Shown: positions 17,383 to 25,421 of the stretch, in pieces
Numbering within the stretch: the first letter of the stretch is position 1
Layout: every line of letters starts with the position of its first letter
DNA from: Thalassobacillus devorans MSP14
GTDB taxonomy: Bacteria; Bacillota; Bacilli; Bacillales; Halobacillaceae
Assembly (NCBI RefSeq): GCF_000496835.1
Contig: NZ_KI543239.1
Span: forward strand, 141,947-205,946
Direction: 5' to 3'
DNA length: 64,000 nucleotides
The notes under the pieces: model-generated
Database searches by the model: none
What the model saw: only the letters and a program-made list of their open reading frames with translations
What the model was told of the DNA's origin: nothing
Translations under genes and position numbers: made by a program

Positions 17383-17909
17383 TCTACTGGCAAATCTTTT
17401 TGGCGTTCTTTATACCAGGGATACTCGGTTATGGCGGGGGACCTGCATCCATTCCTTTAGTAGAAAACGAAGTGGTCAAGCGCTATGACTGGATGACCAT
17501 CCAGGAATTCAGCGAAGTGCTTGCTTTAGGAAATGCTCTCCCAGGACCAATTGCTACGAAGATGGCGGGCTACATCGGTTATGAGCAGGGAGGAGTTCCT
17601 GGAGCGTTTATTGGAGTCTTTGGTGCAGTAGCCCCTTCTTTGATTGTCATGATTTTCTTGCTGGGTTTACTATATAAGTATAAAGATTCTCCTAAAGTAC
17701 AACGGATGACCTTATATGTCCGGCCTGCTATCGCTATTTTGCTTGGCCTCATGGCATGGCAGTTCTTCGCTGAAGCTCAAATGCAAATAGGCTGGCTGCA
17801 ATTGATCCTGATTACCGGTTCCAGTTTCCTTCTGATTGAGCGAATGAAAGTCCATCCGGCTTTTGTCATCCTTCTTTCGCTTGTTTACGGCGCTGTGTTT
17901 TTAGGATAA
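17379..17909 (+). CDS. ywrA: Chromate transporter, C-terminal-type subunit (YwrA-like)
   Basis: 176-residue partner half-transporter with the same signature (GYGGGPASIPLVENEV, LPGPIATKMAGYIGY) and about six membrane segments. The ATG overlaps the ywrB stop. Likely forms a heterodimer in the cytoplasmic membrane for chromate or a related oxyanion. A terminator follows directly. Confidence 0.9.
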   Translation: MIYWQIFLAFFIPGILGYGGGPASIPLVENEVVKRYDWMTIQEFSEVLALGNALPGPIATKMAGYIGYEQGGVPGAFIGVFGAVAPSLIVMIFLLGLLYKYKDSPKVQRMTLYVRPAIAILLGLMAWQFFAEAQMQIGWLQLILITGSSFLLIERMKVHPAFVILLSLVYGAVFLG

Positions 17910-17915
17910 TATTGA

Positions 17916-17944
17916 AAAGGCCTCCACTTGTGAGGCTTTTTTTC
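17916..17944 (+). terminator. Intrinsic terminator of the ggt-chromate operon
   Basis: Stem AAAGGCCTC/GAGGCTTTT followed by T7. Confidence 0.75.
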
Positions 17945-17971
17945 ATTACATAGGTAAAGAGGTTAGACATC

Positions 17972-18583
17972 ATGTTAGCAACTGGACATCAGGTCTTAGG
18001 CTTCACCTTCGGGGTGATTGCCATCACGATTTTACAGCAGTTCGGCATAGCTCCTGTCCACACGATGGATGTCATACTGTTTTTTGTATTCGTTCTTTTT
18101 GGAGCGCTCCTGCCTGATATCGATACACCGACATCCCGACTCGGCAGCAAGTTCTGGCGGTTACTGATTTTACTTTTTCTGATCACATTATTAGCCTATC
18201 TATTTTTCCCACACGTACTTAATGCTTACCGGGAAGACTTGAAGATTTTTGTTATGATGATGATTCCCATTTTAGTAATGCTTCGCGGTCATCGTAAAAT
18301 GACCCATTCGTTTCTGTTCTTATTAGTGTTGTGGGTGTATTGCCAAGTGATTGTTGAATGGATGCATGTGCCCTGGTTCTATTTATATGGATTACTCGCA
18401 GGTGCTGTATCCCATCTTCTTGGAGATTATGTTACCAAAAAGGGGATTCCGATATTTTATCCTATATCGAAACGGCATTTCCGGTTTATTTTCACCTTCC
18501 GGACAGGATCCGTTACAGAAAAAACGATTGTAACCGTGTTGGTTATTTATAACGTATGGGTATTGATCATGAATGCTACTTAA
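17972..18583 (+). CDS. Metal-dependent hydrolase-like membrane protein (DUF457/YdjM family)
   Basis: 203 residues, five to six membrane segments. Conserved polar motifs of the YdjM/DUF457 group are all present: the N-terminal THQ-type motif (ATGHQVLGF), LLPDIDTPTS near residue 45, HRKMTHS near residue 110, and LGDYVTKKGIPIFYP near residue 150. These His/Asp residues suggest a metal-dependent membrane hydrolase, by family description only; substrate unknown. Preceded by AAAGAGG. Confidence 0.82.
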   Translation: MLATGHQVLGFTFGVIAITILQQFGIAPVHTMDVILFFVFVLFGALLPDIDTPTSRLGSKFWRLLILLFLITLLAYLFFPHVLNAYREDLKIFVMMMIPILVMLRGHRKMTHSFLFLLVLWVYCQVIVEWMHVPWFYLYGLLAGAVSHLLGDYVTKKGIPIFYPISKRHFRFIFTFRTGSVTEKTIVTVLVIYNVWVLIMNAT

Positions 18584-18717
18584 TCTAATCAGTAGTCTAA
18601 ATTAGCTGAAGTCCATAAGAAAGTGGGGCTGCAATAAACTTTCCCTTGCAATATTGTGGTAAAAATGCAACCAATGGTCAAACTAAGCACAATACCAACA
18701 GGGAAGGAAGTATAAAG

Positions 18718-19398
18718 ATGAAGTATGATCATTTAAGAAAACAACTGGAAGAACGTAAACAGGAAGTCGAGCAGGAGCTTGAACAGAATGATCACTTCGG
18801 GTTCAACCGTGGTTTTGCCAGCGATACTTCTTCTGGCGAATTATCCCAATATGACAACCATCCTGCAGATTCAGGAACAGAGCTCTATGAACGGGAGAAA
18901 GATATCGCCTTAAGTGCCCATATGCAAGAAGAGTTGGCAGACATCAACTATTCCTTAAAGCAGATGGATGATGGAACCTACGGGATATGCGAGGTCACTG
19001 GTAAAGAAATACCGATGGAGCGGCTGGAAGCATTACCGACAGCGCGTACAGTAGTAGAGGCCTCCCCGAATCAAAGTGCTTCGGACGACCGACCGGCAGA
19101 GGAAGATGTTCTGCAGACAACAGAGGAAGAGTATTATACAGGCAGCGAAGAAACAGAGTATAATGAGCAGAACGCTTATGAGCAGGTAGCTTCATTCAAT
19201 GATAGCAGTATGACCTATGAAGATTCTTCGTTAATGGACAATAAAGATGGCTCCGGGTACGTGGAAACCTATGAGAACTTTGCTTCTACAGGAATTGAAG
19301 GATACACGGGGGATGAAAAAGTGGATTTCCAGCGTAACGTCCAATATGATCAATATATGCACGAACAGGAAAACATTGAGGAAGAAGAAAACTCATAA
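18718..19398 (+). CDS. YteA-family (DksA/TraR zinc-finger-like) protein
   Basis: 226 residues. The N-terminal coiled coil (LRKQLEERKQEVEQELEQ) and the degenerate DksA/TraR finger (MDDGTYGICEVTGKEIPMERLEALPTAR split over about residues 85-110) match B. subtilis YteA, where only one Cys of the zinc finger remains. The last 100 residues are acidic and low complexity. YteA proteins are annotated as sporulation-associated; direct binding to RNA polymerase is a family idea, not shown. The ATG at 18718 has GGGAAGGAAG upstream. Terminator follows. Confidence 0.85.
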   Translation: MKYDHLRKQLEERKQEVEQELEQNDHFGFNRGFASDTSSGELSQYDNHPADSGTELYEREKDIALSAHMQEELADINYSLKQMDDGTYGICEVTGKEIPMERLEALPTARTVVEASPNQSASDDRPAEEDVLQTTEEEYYTGSEETEYNEQNAYEQVASFNDSSMTYEDSSLMDNKDGSGYVETYENFASTGIEGYTGDEKVDFQRNVQYDQYMHEQENIEEEENS

Positions 19399-19419
19399 GC
19401 TGCTGTATTATTTTTATAT

Positions 19420-19452
19420 AGAAAGAAGCGCTAGCAGCTTCTTTCTTTTTTC
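19420..19452 (+). terminator. Intrinsic terminator after the yteA-like gene
   Basis: 10-bp stem AGAAAGAAGC/GCTTCTTTCT followed by T6. Confidence 0.85.
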
Positions 19453-19559
19453 GGTTCGGGGATTATGTCTTCAAAAAGCTGGACTGCATGATTGGTTGTG
19501 CCTGTAACAGGGGAAAAGAAGAATGGATTGGAGTGTTACCAAAGAAAAGAGGGTTAGTT

Positions 19560-20125
19560 ATGTTTGAAAAATGTCAGGAAGTTTCGCAATGGATGGCTGC
19601 TTTCGAAGGAAAATGGTTCATTGCAGGTGGTTGGGCAATCGATTTGCATATTGGCGAAGAGACACGTCAGCATCAGGATGTCGAGGTGGCTATTTTTCGT
19701 GAAGACCAATCTCTCCTGAAAGAAACGATGTCAGGGTGGGAGGTTCATGTAATAGAGAATAAACAATTAAGAGAATGGAACCAGTTAGAGCAATTAGAAA
19801 TGCCGGTACATGAAATCCATGCAAAATGGAGGTACAGGAACTGGAAATCTTATTGAATGAAAAGGATAGTGACCGTTGGGTCTACCGGAGGGACCCTGAA
19901 ATCACTTTTCCCATTTCTCATATGCACCTTCGTTCAGAACAAGGGCTTCCTTATTTGAATCCAGAAATTGTTTTACTGTATAAAGCGAAAGAAACCAGGC
20001 AAAAGGATAATGAGGATTTCGAGAACATTTTCCCACGGTTGAATGAACGGCAGAAGGAATGGTTAAAGCAGGGGTTGATCCAATGTCACCCTAATCATCC
20101 ATGGCTTGAGAAACTCCTGCTCTGA
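19560..20125 (+). pseudogene. Frameshifted nucleotidyltransferase-like gene
   Basis: Two overlapping frames encode successive parts of one protein. The first (from ATG 19560) gives FIAGGWAIDLHIGEETRQHQD, the pocket of the aminoglycoside-nucleotidyltransferase-like family, and stops at 19856. The second, open from about 19826 to 20125, gives LEILLNEKDSDRWVYRRD and PYLNPEIVLLYKAKETRQKDN, the family C-terminus. A single-base change near 19815-19840 would join them. It could also be two coupled genes, as ATG 19826 overlaps frame 1, or a sequencing error. The second acidic residue of the usual D-x-D is Glu (DVE). Confidence 0.7.
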
Positions 20126-20211
20126 ATGTGTCATTTTTCCCCAGTTTAACTTGAGTAAGGATAGGCAATAGAGTGCTTATAATACCTCTTATAGAATCGA
20201 GCTGACATAGA

Positions 20212-21543
20212 TTGAATACAACTTCTAACTCCAAAAAAGCAAAAGTGAATATTAGAGACAGTTTTTGGTTTCTGCCGACTATTTACGGGTTAATATCAAT
20301 ATTTGCGGTAGCAGTAGTCACATTTGCCGACCAAGCGCTGCTGCCAATGATATCACAAGCGATTCCAAACCTGTTCCTGACCAATCAGGATATTGCCAAA
20401 TCGCTTTATAGCGCTTTGATTACAGCGATTTTGACAATGACCACAATCAGTTTTTCTACCATAATGGTTGTACTGACTACTTATACTACTCAATTCTCCC
20501 CCCGGACGCTGCAGAATTTCATGCAGAGCAGAGTGACGCAACATGTGCTGGGTGTATATTCCTTTGGCTTCATTTTCACTTTGCTGAATTTGATTCTGCT
20601 TACAGAGGATAAAAAGCAAGCACTGGCAAGTCCGTTTTTTACAGTAGTAGTATCCATCGTCTGTTTAGCTTTTTTTATTTTGTTCATTCATCATTCTGCA
20701 AGGTTTGTCCAAGTGAATAATTTGATCGGGGAAATAAGAAAGAACACCTCAGCAATCATTGATAAAACATTCTCTAAGAAAAGCGACTTGGACGCTATCG
20801 AATGGAATGAAACTGATATCTCCAAGTTAAAGGGAGGAAAGGGAGAGTATATATTTGCCTCCAGGTCGGGTTATGTCCAACATGTGCAAATAAAAGAATT
20901 GGTACACTGGGCAAAAGAGAACCATCTTTTGTTAGAAGCCCATTTCTTTATTGGTGATTACGTCCAAAAAGGTATGCCATTATTTACTTTTTGGGGCCAA
21001 ACAGAAGAGGTTGATTGTGATACAAGCCAATGCAACGAATTCCTTTTGATCGGAAATGAACGAACAGACCTGCAGGACATTGAATTTTCTATTCAGAAAT
21101 TAGTTGAAATTGCTGTTAAGGCTATTTCACCGGGAATCAACGACCCCCATACCGCAGTAAATTGTATCAATAGAATTGGATCGATTCTGGCGGAGCTTGG
21201 CGATCAATATAAAGAAATACGTTATTATGCGGATGACGATGAGCATCTTCGATTGATTATGGAGCCTGCCCATTACAGCGATTATCTGTATAAAAGCTTT
21301 TATCAGATAAGAATTTACGGAAAGCACGATATATCCGTCATGAATGCTGTGCTTGATGCATTATATAGGGTAGCAGTTGTTAATAAAAAACCTGTGAAAA
21401 AAGAAGTTTGGAAGTTTGCTGAATACATGAGGTCGGCTATAAATGAAGAAGCTATGGCTGAGCTTGATTACTATTATTATAAGCAGTTAGTAGATAAGCT
21501 TGCTATTGCATGTGATCAGTATATGGAATCAGAACGCCCTTGA
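20212..21543 (+). CDS. DUF2254 family integral membrane protein (second copy)
   Basis: 443 residues with four membrane segments in the first 170 residues and a soluble C-terminal region containing EIAVKAISPGINDPHTAVNCI, the best conserved motif of the family. It shares TQFSPRTL...TQHVLG with the paralogue at 79-1464, in which the corresponding late motif reads EIGVKSISNNDPNTTINTI. Starts at TTG with only a weak ribosome site. Function unknown. The terminator hairpin overlaps the stop codon. Confidence 0.85.
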   Translation: MNTTSNSKKAKVNIRDSFWFLPTIYGLISIFAVAVVTFADQALLPMISQAIPNLFLTNQDIAKSLYSALITAILTMTTISFSTIMVVLTTYTTQFSPRTLQNFMQSRVTQHVLGVYSFGFIFTLLNLILLTEDKKQALASPFFTVVVSIVCLAFFILFIHHSARFVQVNNLIGEIRKNTSAIIDKTFSKKSDLDAIEWNETDISKLKGGKGEYIFASRSGYVQHVQIKELVHWAKENHLLLEAHFFIGDYVQKGMPLFTFWGQTEEVDCDTSQCNEFLLIGNERTDLQDIEFSIQKLVEIAVKAISPGINDPHTAVNCINRIGSILAELGDQYKEIRYYADDDEHLRLIMEPAHYSDYLYKSFYQIRIYGKHDISVMNAVLDALYRVAVVNKKPVKKEVWKFAEYMRSAINEEAMAELDYYYYKQLVDKLAIACDQYMESERP

Positions 21544-21556
21544 TAAAAGGGCTTTT
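21536..21556 (+). terminator. Terminator overlapping the end of the DUF2254 gene
   Basis: Stem GCCCTT/AAGGGC followed by TTTTT; the stem includes the last codons. Confidence 0.7.
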
Positions 21557-21697
21557 TAAGGGAAGAAGCGTACATAGATTTGTAAGCTTACCCGAACAGT
21601 ATGATAAACGTAAAAAATGTATTCTTTCATTACAATTTTTTGGTAGAATAGAAGACATGATTGCATGTTTATTGCTTAGAAAAGGGGAACAAGGACC

Positions 21698-22516
21698 ATG
21701 AGGTTTGAATGGAAAAATATTTACCGCGGGATTCTTATGGGTGCGAGTGATGTAGTGCCGGGAGTCAGTGGCGGGACAATTGCCGTTGTTTTAGGGATTT
21801 ATGATCGCTGGATTGATGCGATTAATGGGATATTCAGTAAAAGGTGGAAGCAGCAGCTAGGATTTTTAATTCCATTATTAATTGGAGTAGGTACCGCATT
21901 TATTGTACTGAGCAGGCTGATTGAATGGCTGTTTGAGCATTACCCGGGACCTACGCAATATTTCTTTATGGGGCTGATTATAGGGGTGCTGCCGTATTTA
22001 TACCATAAGGCTGATATGAAACATACCTTTAAAGGAAAGCATTATGTGCTATTGCTGATTGGAGCGGTGCTTGTAGCTTCGCTCGCATTTTTCCAGGCAA
22101 GTGAAACAGAACCAATGCAGAATCTTACTATGGAAAATTATGTGTTGTTATTCTTTTCCGGCTGGATTGCCAGCAGTGCCATGGTGCTGCCTGGTATCAG
22201 TGGTTCGATGATATTATATATTATCGGGGTCTACTCTACGATTATCAATGGGGTATCTAACTTCCAATTGGATGTTCTCGGCGTTGTAGGTATCGGGCTG
22301 GTGCTTGGTGTAGTAATCATGAGTAAGATTGTCAAATTCTTTCTTGATAATTATACAGAAGGAACTTTCGCTGTAATCATCGGTTTAGTAATTGGTTCGG
22401 TGGCCGTAGTATTTCCTGGCGTTCCGGGAAGTGGCGTGATGATGGCCGTCAGCGCGATTGCTTTTATCGGTGGTTTGCTTGCTGCTTACCTGCTTGGAAG
22501 AGTAGAATACAATTAG
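21698..22516 (+). CDS. Undecaprenyl-phosphate translocase, DUF368/PopT family
   Basis: 272 residues, eight or so membrane segments with two re-entrant-like motifs, DVVPGVSGGT (residues 18-27) and MVLPGISGSM (about 162-171), which define DUF368. Members (PopT) have been shown to return the C55 lipid carrier across the membrane for cell-wall synthesis, alongside DedA-type UptA proteins. AAAGGGG precedes the ATG. A thioredoxin-like gene follows after 28 bases. Assignment to the family is firm; activity here is by homology. Confidence 0.88.
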   Translation: MRFEWKNIYRGILMGASDVVPGVSGGTIAVVLGIYDRWIDAINGIFSKRWKQQLGFLIPLLIGVGTAFIVLSRLIEWLFEHYPGPTQYFFMGLIIGVLPYLYHKADMKHTFKGKHYVLLLIGAVLVASLAFFQASETEPMQNLTMENYVLLFFSGWIASSAMVLPGISGSMILYIIGVYSTIINGVSNFQLDVLGVVGIGLVLGVVIMSKIVKFFLDNYTEGTFAVIIGLVIGSVAVVFPGVPGSGVMMAVSAIAFIGGLLAAYLLGRVEYN

Positions 22517-22544
22517 TATTGGATGAGGTAGAGGAGACAAAGAC

Positions 22545-22862
22545 ATGGAAGCTATCATGACAGAAGAGGTATTCGAAAAGGTTATTAACAATAATAAACC
22601 TGTCATCATCAAATTTGAGGGGTCCGGGTGCCCGGATTGTATCGTGATGGATATGTTTATTGGGGATGTAATCGAGGAATATCAGCAGTATGAATGGTAT
22701 AAGGTGTCTCGTGATGAGTTGCCTCATATTGCAAGCCGATATGATGTGATGGGTATTCCTAGCATTTTATTATTTCAAAACAGTGAAAAACAAGCGCATT
22801 TACATAGTGCGGATGCAAAAACACCAGAAGAAGTACAAACATTTTTACATGCACATCTATGA
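22545..22862 (+). CDS. Thioredoxin-like protein
   Basis: 105 residues with a thioredoxin fold: active site CPDC (GSGCPDCIVMD, about residues 30-33), cis-Pro in MGIPSIL. Lacks the canonical WCGPC, so probably a specialised thiol oxidoreductase or chaperone. No signal peptide. GAGGAGA precedes the ATG. Lies between popT and a flavoprotein gene on the same strand. Confidence 0.85.
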   Translation: MEAIMTEEVFEKVINNNKPVIIKFEGSGCPDCIVMDMFIGDVIEEYQQYEWYKVSRDELPHIASRYDVMGIPSILLFQNSEKQAHLHSADAKTPEEVQTFLHAHL

Positions 22863-22944
22863 TTTTCTTGGGGCGGTCTCAGTATACCTATTGAGGCGGC
22901 TCTTTTTATAAATTGGCAGGGATTAGAAAGGAGGAAGGAACACT

Positions 22945-24021
22945 GTGACCACAAAAGTAATATTAGTCGGAGGTGGACATGCACATTTACATGTCATACG
23001 CACGATGATCGAAGAGCGTGCCGATCAAGTGGAGCTGCTATTGATATCCCGTTCTTCCTTTCAAGTATACTCCCCTATGCTTGCTGGTTACGCAGAAGGT
23101 AATTATACCAAAGATCAGGTACAAATAGATCTAAGGAAACTTTGCTCTAAAGCCAAGGTTCCCTTTATTCAAAGGGAAGCGGCTTATATCGATACTGGTA
23201 AACGCAAACTTGTGTGTAAAGATGGCGCCGTTTACCCATTCGATATACTTAGTCTGGATATAGGTGCTAAGAACCCTCAAAAATTATTAGGGGAAAATGA
23301 TTCAAAGGACAGGGATATTTTTAAACAAATCGATACACTGCGGGAAAGTCATTCCCCATTAATCGTGAGCGAGGATGCCTTAGGGGTCGAGCTAGCGCTT
23401 GCAATCCAGGCTTATAAACGCCGCTTATCTAAAAAAGGCCACGTCCGCCTGCTTGGTGAAAACCGTTTGTGTCAAAGCGAGGCCCAGTGGACGCATCAAA
23501 AAATTCTTCGTATTCTGAAGAAACATAACGTCCAGGTTTGGGAAGGGGAAAGCATCCAGGCGACTCATGATGACCATCTCCTGACTGAGAAAAATAATAA
23601 AATCAGGTTCACAGAGGTATTCTGGCATGGCAGGCCGGCTCCAGGACCTATTTATGAACGTTCGTCACTCCCTACCAATGAAAATGGATTTGTTGAAAAC
23701 CTGTCCACACTTCAGGTGAAAGACCATCCTTATATATTTGCAGTAGGGGATGGGACAGCTTTAGGAAGTAAATCCAAACATGCAGATAGTGAAGGACATG
23801 CAGTCAAACAAGGTGAGTTATTATGGAAAAATATTTGCAGTTCCCTGGAGGATACATCTTTAGATGAATTCCACCCTCAAAAACGCTCCTATTCCATAAT
23901 TTCTACAGGTGATCAGGAAGGACTGCTCATCTATGGAGCTGTCAGTGTGCATAACAAACAAGCATGGAAAGTAAGAAGTAAACTTGACCAAAATTACATG
24001 AATTACTTCCTTAATGATTAA
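22945..24021 (+). CDS. FAD/NAD-dependent oxidoreductase (NDH-2-like)
   Basis: 358-residue pyridine nucleotide oxidoreductase related to type II NADH dehydrogenases and to the flavoprotein module fused to SelD in some bacteria. FAD site VGGGHAHL at the N-terminus and late FAD motif IFAVGDGTAL (about residue 265). The Rossmann motif for NAD is poorly conserved (LIVSEDALGVELALAI), so the electron donor is uncertain. GTG start behind AAAGGAGG. Confidence 0.82.
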   Translation: MTTKVILVGGGHAHLHVIRTMIEERADQVELLLISRSSFQVYSPMLAGYAEGNYTKDQVQIDLRKLCSKAKVPFIQREAAYIDTGKRKLVCKDGAVYPFDILSLDIGAKNPQKLLGENDSKDRDIFKQIDTLRESHSPLIVSEDALGVELALAIQAYKRRLSKKGHVRLLGENRLCQSEAQWTHQKILRILKKHNVQVWEGESIQATHDDHLLTEKNNKIRFTEVFWHGRPAPGPIYERSSLPTNENGFVENLSTLQVKDHPYIFAVGDGTALGSKSKHADSEGHAVKQGELLWKNICSSLEDTSLDEFHPQKRSYSIISTGDQEGLLIYGAVSVHNKQAWKVRSKLDQNYMNYFLND

Positions 24022-24022
24022 A

Positions 24023-24056
24023 AAGAGGCTGTTTATAAGCAGCCTCTTATTTCATT
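24023..24056 (+). terminator. Intrinsic terminator after the flavoprotein gene
   Basis: Stem AAGAGGCTG/CAGCCTCTT followed by ATTTCATTT. Confidence 0.75.
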
Positions 24057-24099
24057 TCTGGCTGACACTTTTCTCCCAACACTTTTTCACACCTGTTGC

Positions 24100-24756
24100 C
24101 TATAGATAATAATGATAGGAGACAAGGACGTCTGCTTTAATCATTAGCTGGCCGGGTTCGATAGGCGTCGGAGCGGCTTGGAGCGCAGTCGCTTTTAAGA
24201 AAGGAGAAGGCTGGCTGGTTTCAGGGCTCTCGATGACAGAATGTGGGATAGCGTTCAGGGTGGCGTGGAGGGATCTGGCAATGGTCTGTGCTTTTTGTTC
24301 TGCTTGTTGCAGCGCTTCTGCAAGGGCCTGGTTATAGATCACATCTGTATGCTGAAGTGAAAATTCCACTCCGCGGACAACATTAGCCCCGTTGGCTGTA
24401 GCAGTGTCGATGATCGAACCAATGGCAGCCATGTCATACAGGGTTATTTTCAATAGATTGGCGACTTTGTAACCCCGGAATATTTGCTGTCCTTCTTTGA
24501 AGTCATAGACAGGGTTGATACGGAACTCACTGGTTTGAATTTGGGACTCCGGGACCCCTGCTTTCGTTAAGGCATCGATGATTTTTTGGATTGCTGCGCT
24601 ATTTGAAGATTGAGCTTCCTGAAGACTCATATCCTCAGTTTCTACTCCAGTTATGATTATCGCCTGGTCAGGAGCGGCGGCCACCATACCTGTTCCAGTG
24701 ACCTTCATCGTCCATGGTCTAACACTTGTATTCCTATGCATGGGGTAATGATACAT
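24100..24756 (-). CDS. SIMPL domain (DUF541) protein
   Basis: 218 residues with the SIMPL domain over most of its length: VTGTGMVAAAPDQAIIITGVETE at the N-terminus, the middle motif QTSEFRINPVYDF, and GVEFSLQHTDVIYNQALAEAL. No signal peptide. The function of SIMPL proteins in Gram-positives is unknown; the name comes from a mammalian signalling protein. TAGGAGGTG precedes the ATG. Confidence 0.88.
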   Translation of the reverse strand: MYHYPMHRNTSVRPWTMKVTGTGMVAAAPDQAIIITGVETEDMSLQEAQSSNSAAIQKIIDALTKAGVPESQIQTSEFRINPVYDFKEGQQIFRGYKVANLLKITLYDMAAIGSIIDTATANGANVVRGVEFSLQHTDVIYNQALAEALQQAEQKAQTIARSLHATLNAIPHSVIESPETSQPSPFLKATALQAAPTPIEPGQLMIKADVLVSYHYYL

Positions 24757-24770
24757 ACTACAACACCTCC

Positions 24771-24791
24771 TATCCAGTATATGCCTGGATA
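24771..24791 (-). promoter_or_regulatory. Inverted repeat in front of the SIMPL gene
   Basis: TATCCAG-N7-CTGGATA, overlapping the ribosome-site side of the leader. Could be an operator or a short leader hairpin that hides AGGAGG. Confidence 0.4.
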
Positions 24792-24906
24792 GATAGTTCC
24801 ATGTTTTATTTAAATGAATGAATGATCATCTAAAGGAATGTGGATGTTCAAGAAGGAATAAAACGGAAGAAGTCAAATAAATAACATAGATGTAAGGAAA
24901 GGGGAA

Positions 24907-25116
24907 ATGTGGATGGAAGTTCAATGGTATGATTGGATAACACCGACAACGCCAGCTGCAGGGTTATTTTTCGGATTTATCTTCACCTTGATTGCAGCTA
25001 TTATGATGAAATGGCAAATGAAAAGCTGGCGGTTGTTTTTAGTAGCTCTGGGGGCCGGGTCAGGTGTTACCTTACTATTGGTTAGTGGATTGTATTGGCT
25101 GGGATATTATAGTTAG
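24907..25116 (+). CDS. Two-pass membrane protein of unknown function
   Basis: 69 residues: a short polar head (MWMEVQWYDWITP), two membrane segments (about 16-33 and 42-65) separated by KWQMKSW. AAGGAAAGGGG precedes the ATG. It is followed after 11 bases by a DUF2164 gene and is probably co-transcribed. No family recognised. Confidence 0.7.
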   Translation: MWMEVQWYDWITPTTPAAGLFFGFIFTLIAAIMMKWQMKSWRLFLVALGAGSGVTLLLVSGLYWLGYYS

Positions 25117-25127
25117 GAGTGGAAGGT

Positions 25128-25382
25128 ATGAATAAAATTAAAAAAGAAGATCGTGAACAGGTAATAGCTTCTATTCAGGAGTATTTTGAATTGGAAAGAG
25201 GAGAGCAGCTAGGCAGCATAGCCGCGGAACAGTTGTTAAACTTTTTTATAAAAGAGCTTGGCCCGATTATGTATAATCAGGGAATTCGTGATGCGAAAGG
25301 GCTGGTAGAAGAAAAAGTAATGAATTTGGATGAAGATATCTTAGCGCTGGAGCGTCGTGTCGGCCGGAATTTTTATCGGTAA
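25128..25382 (+). CDS. DUF2164 family protein
   Basis: 84 residues; KEDREQVIASIQEYFELERG at the start and FFIKELGPIMYNQGIRDA in the middle match the DUF2164 family. Function unknown. The ATG at 25128 has AGGAGTGG upstream; the in-frame codon at 25119 overlaps that site. Confidence 0.85.
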   Translation: MNKIKKEDREQVIASIQEYFELERGEQLGSIAAEQLLNFFIKELGPIMYNQGIRDAKGLVEEKVMNLDEDILALERRVGRNFYR

Positions 25383-25383
25383 C

Positions 25384-25421
25384 AAAAATCCTCCCACCAA
25401 AAAAGGCGGGAGGATTTTTTT
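25384..25421. terminator. Bidirectional terminator between DUF2164 and cadA
   Basis: 12-bp stem AAAAATCCTCCC/GGGAGGATTTTT with T-runs in both directions. Confidence 0.85.
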
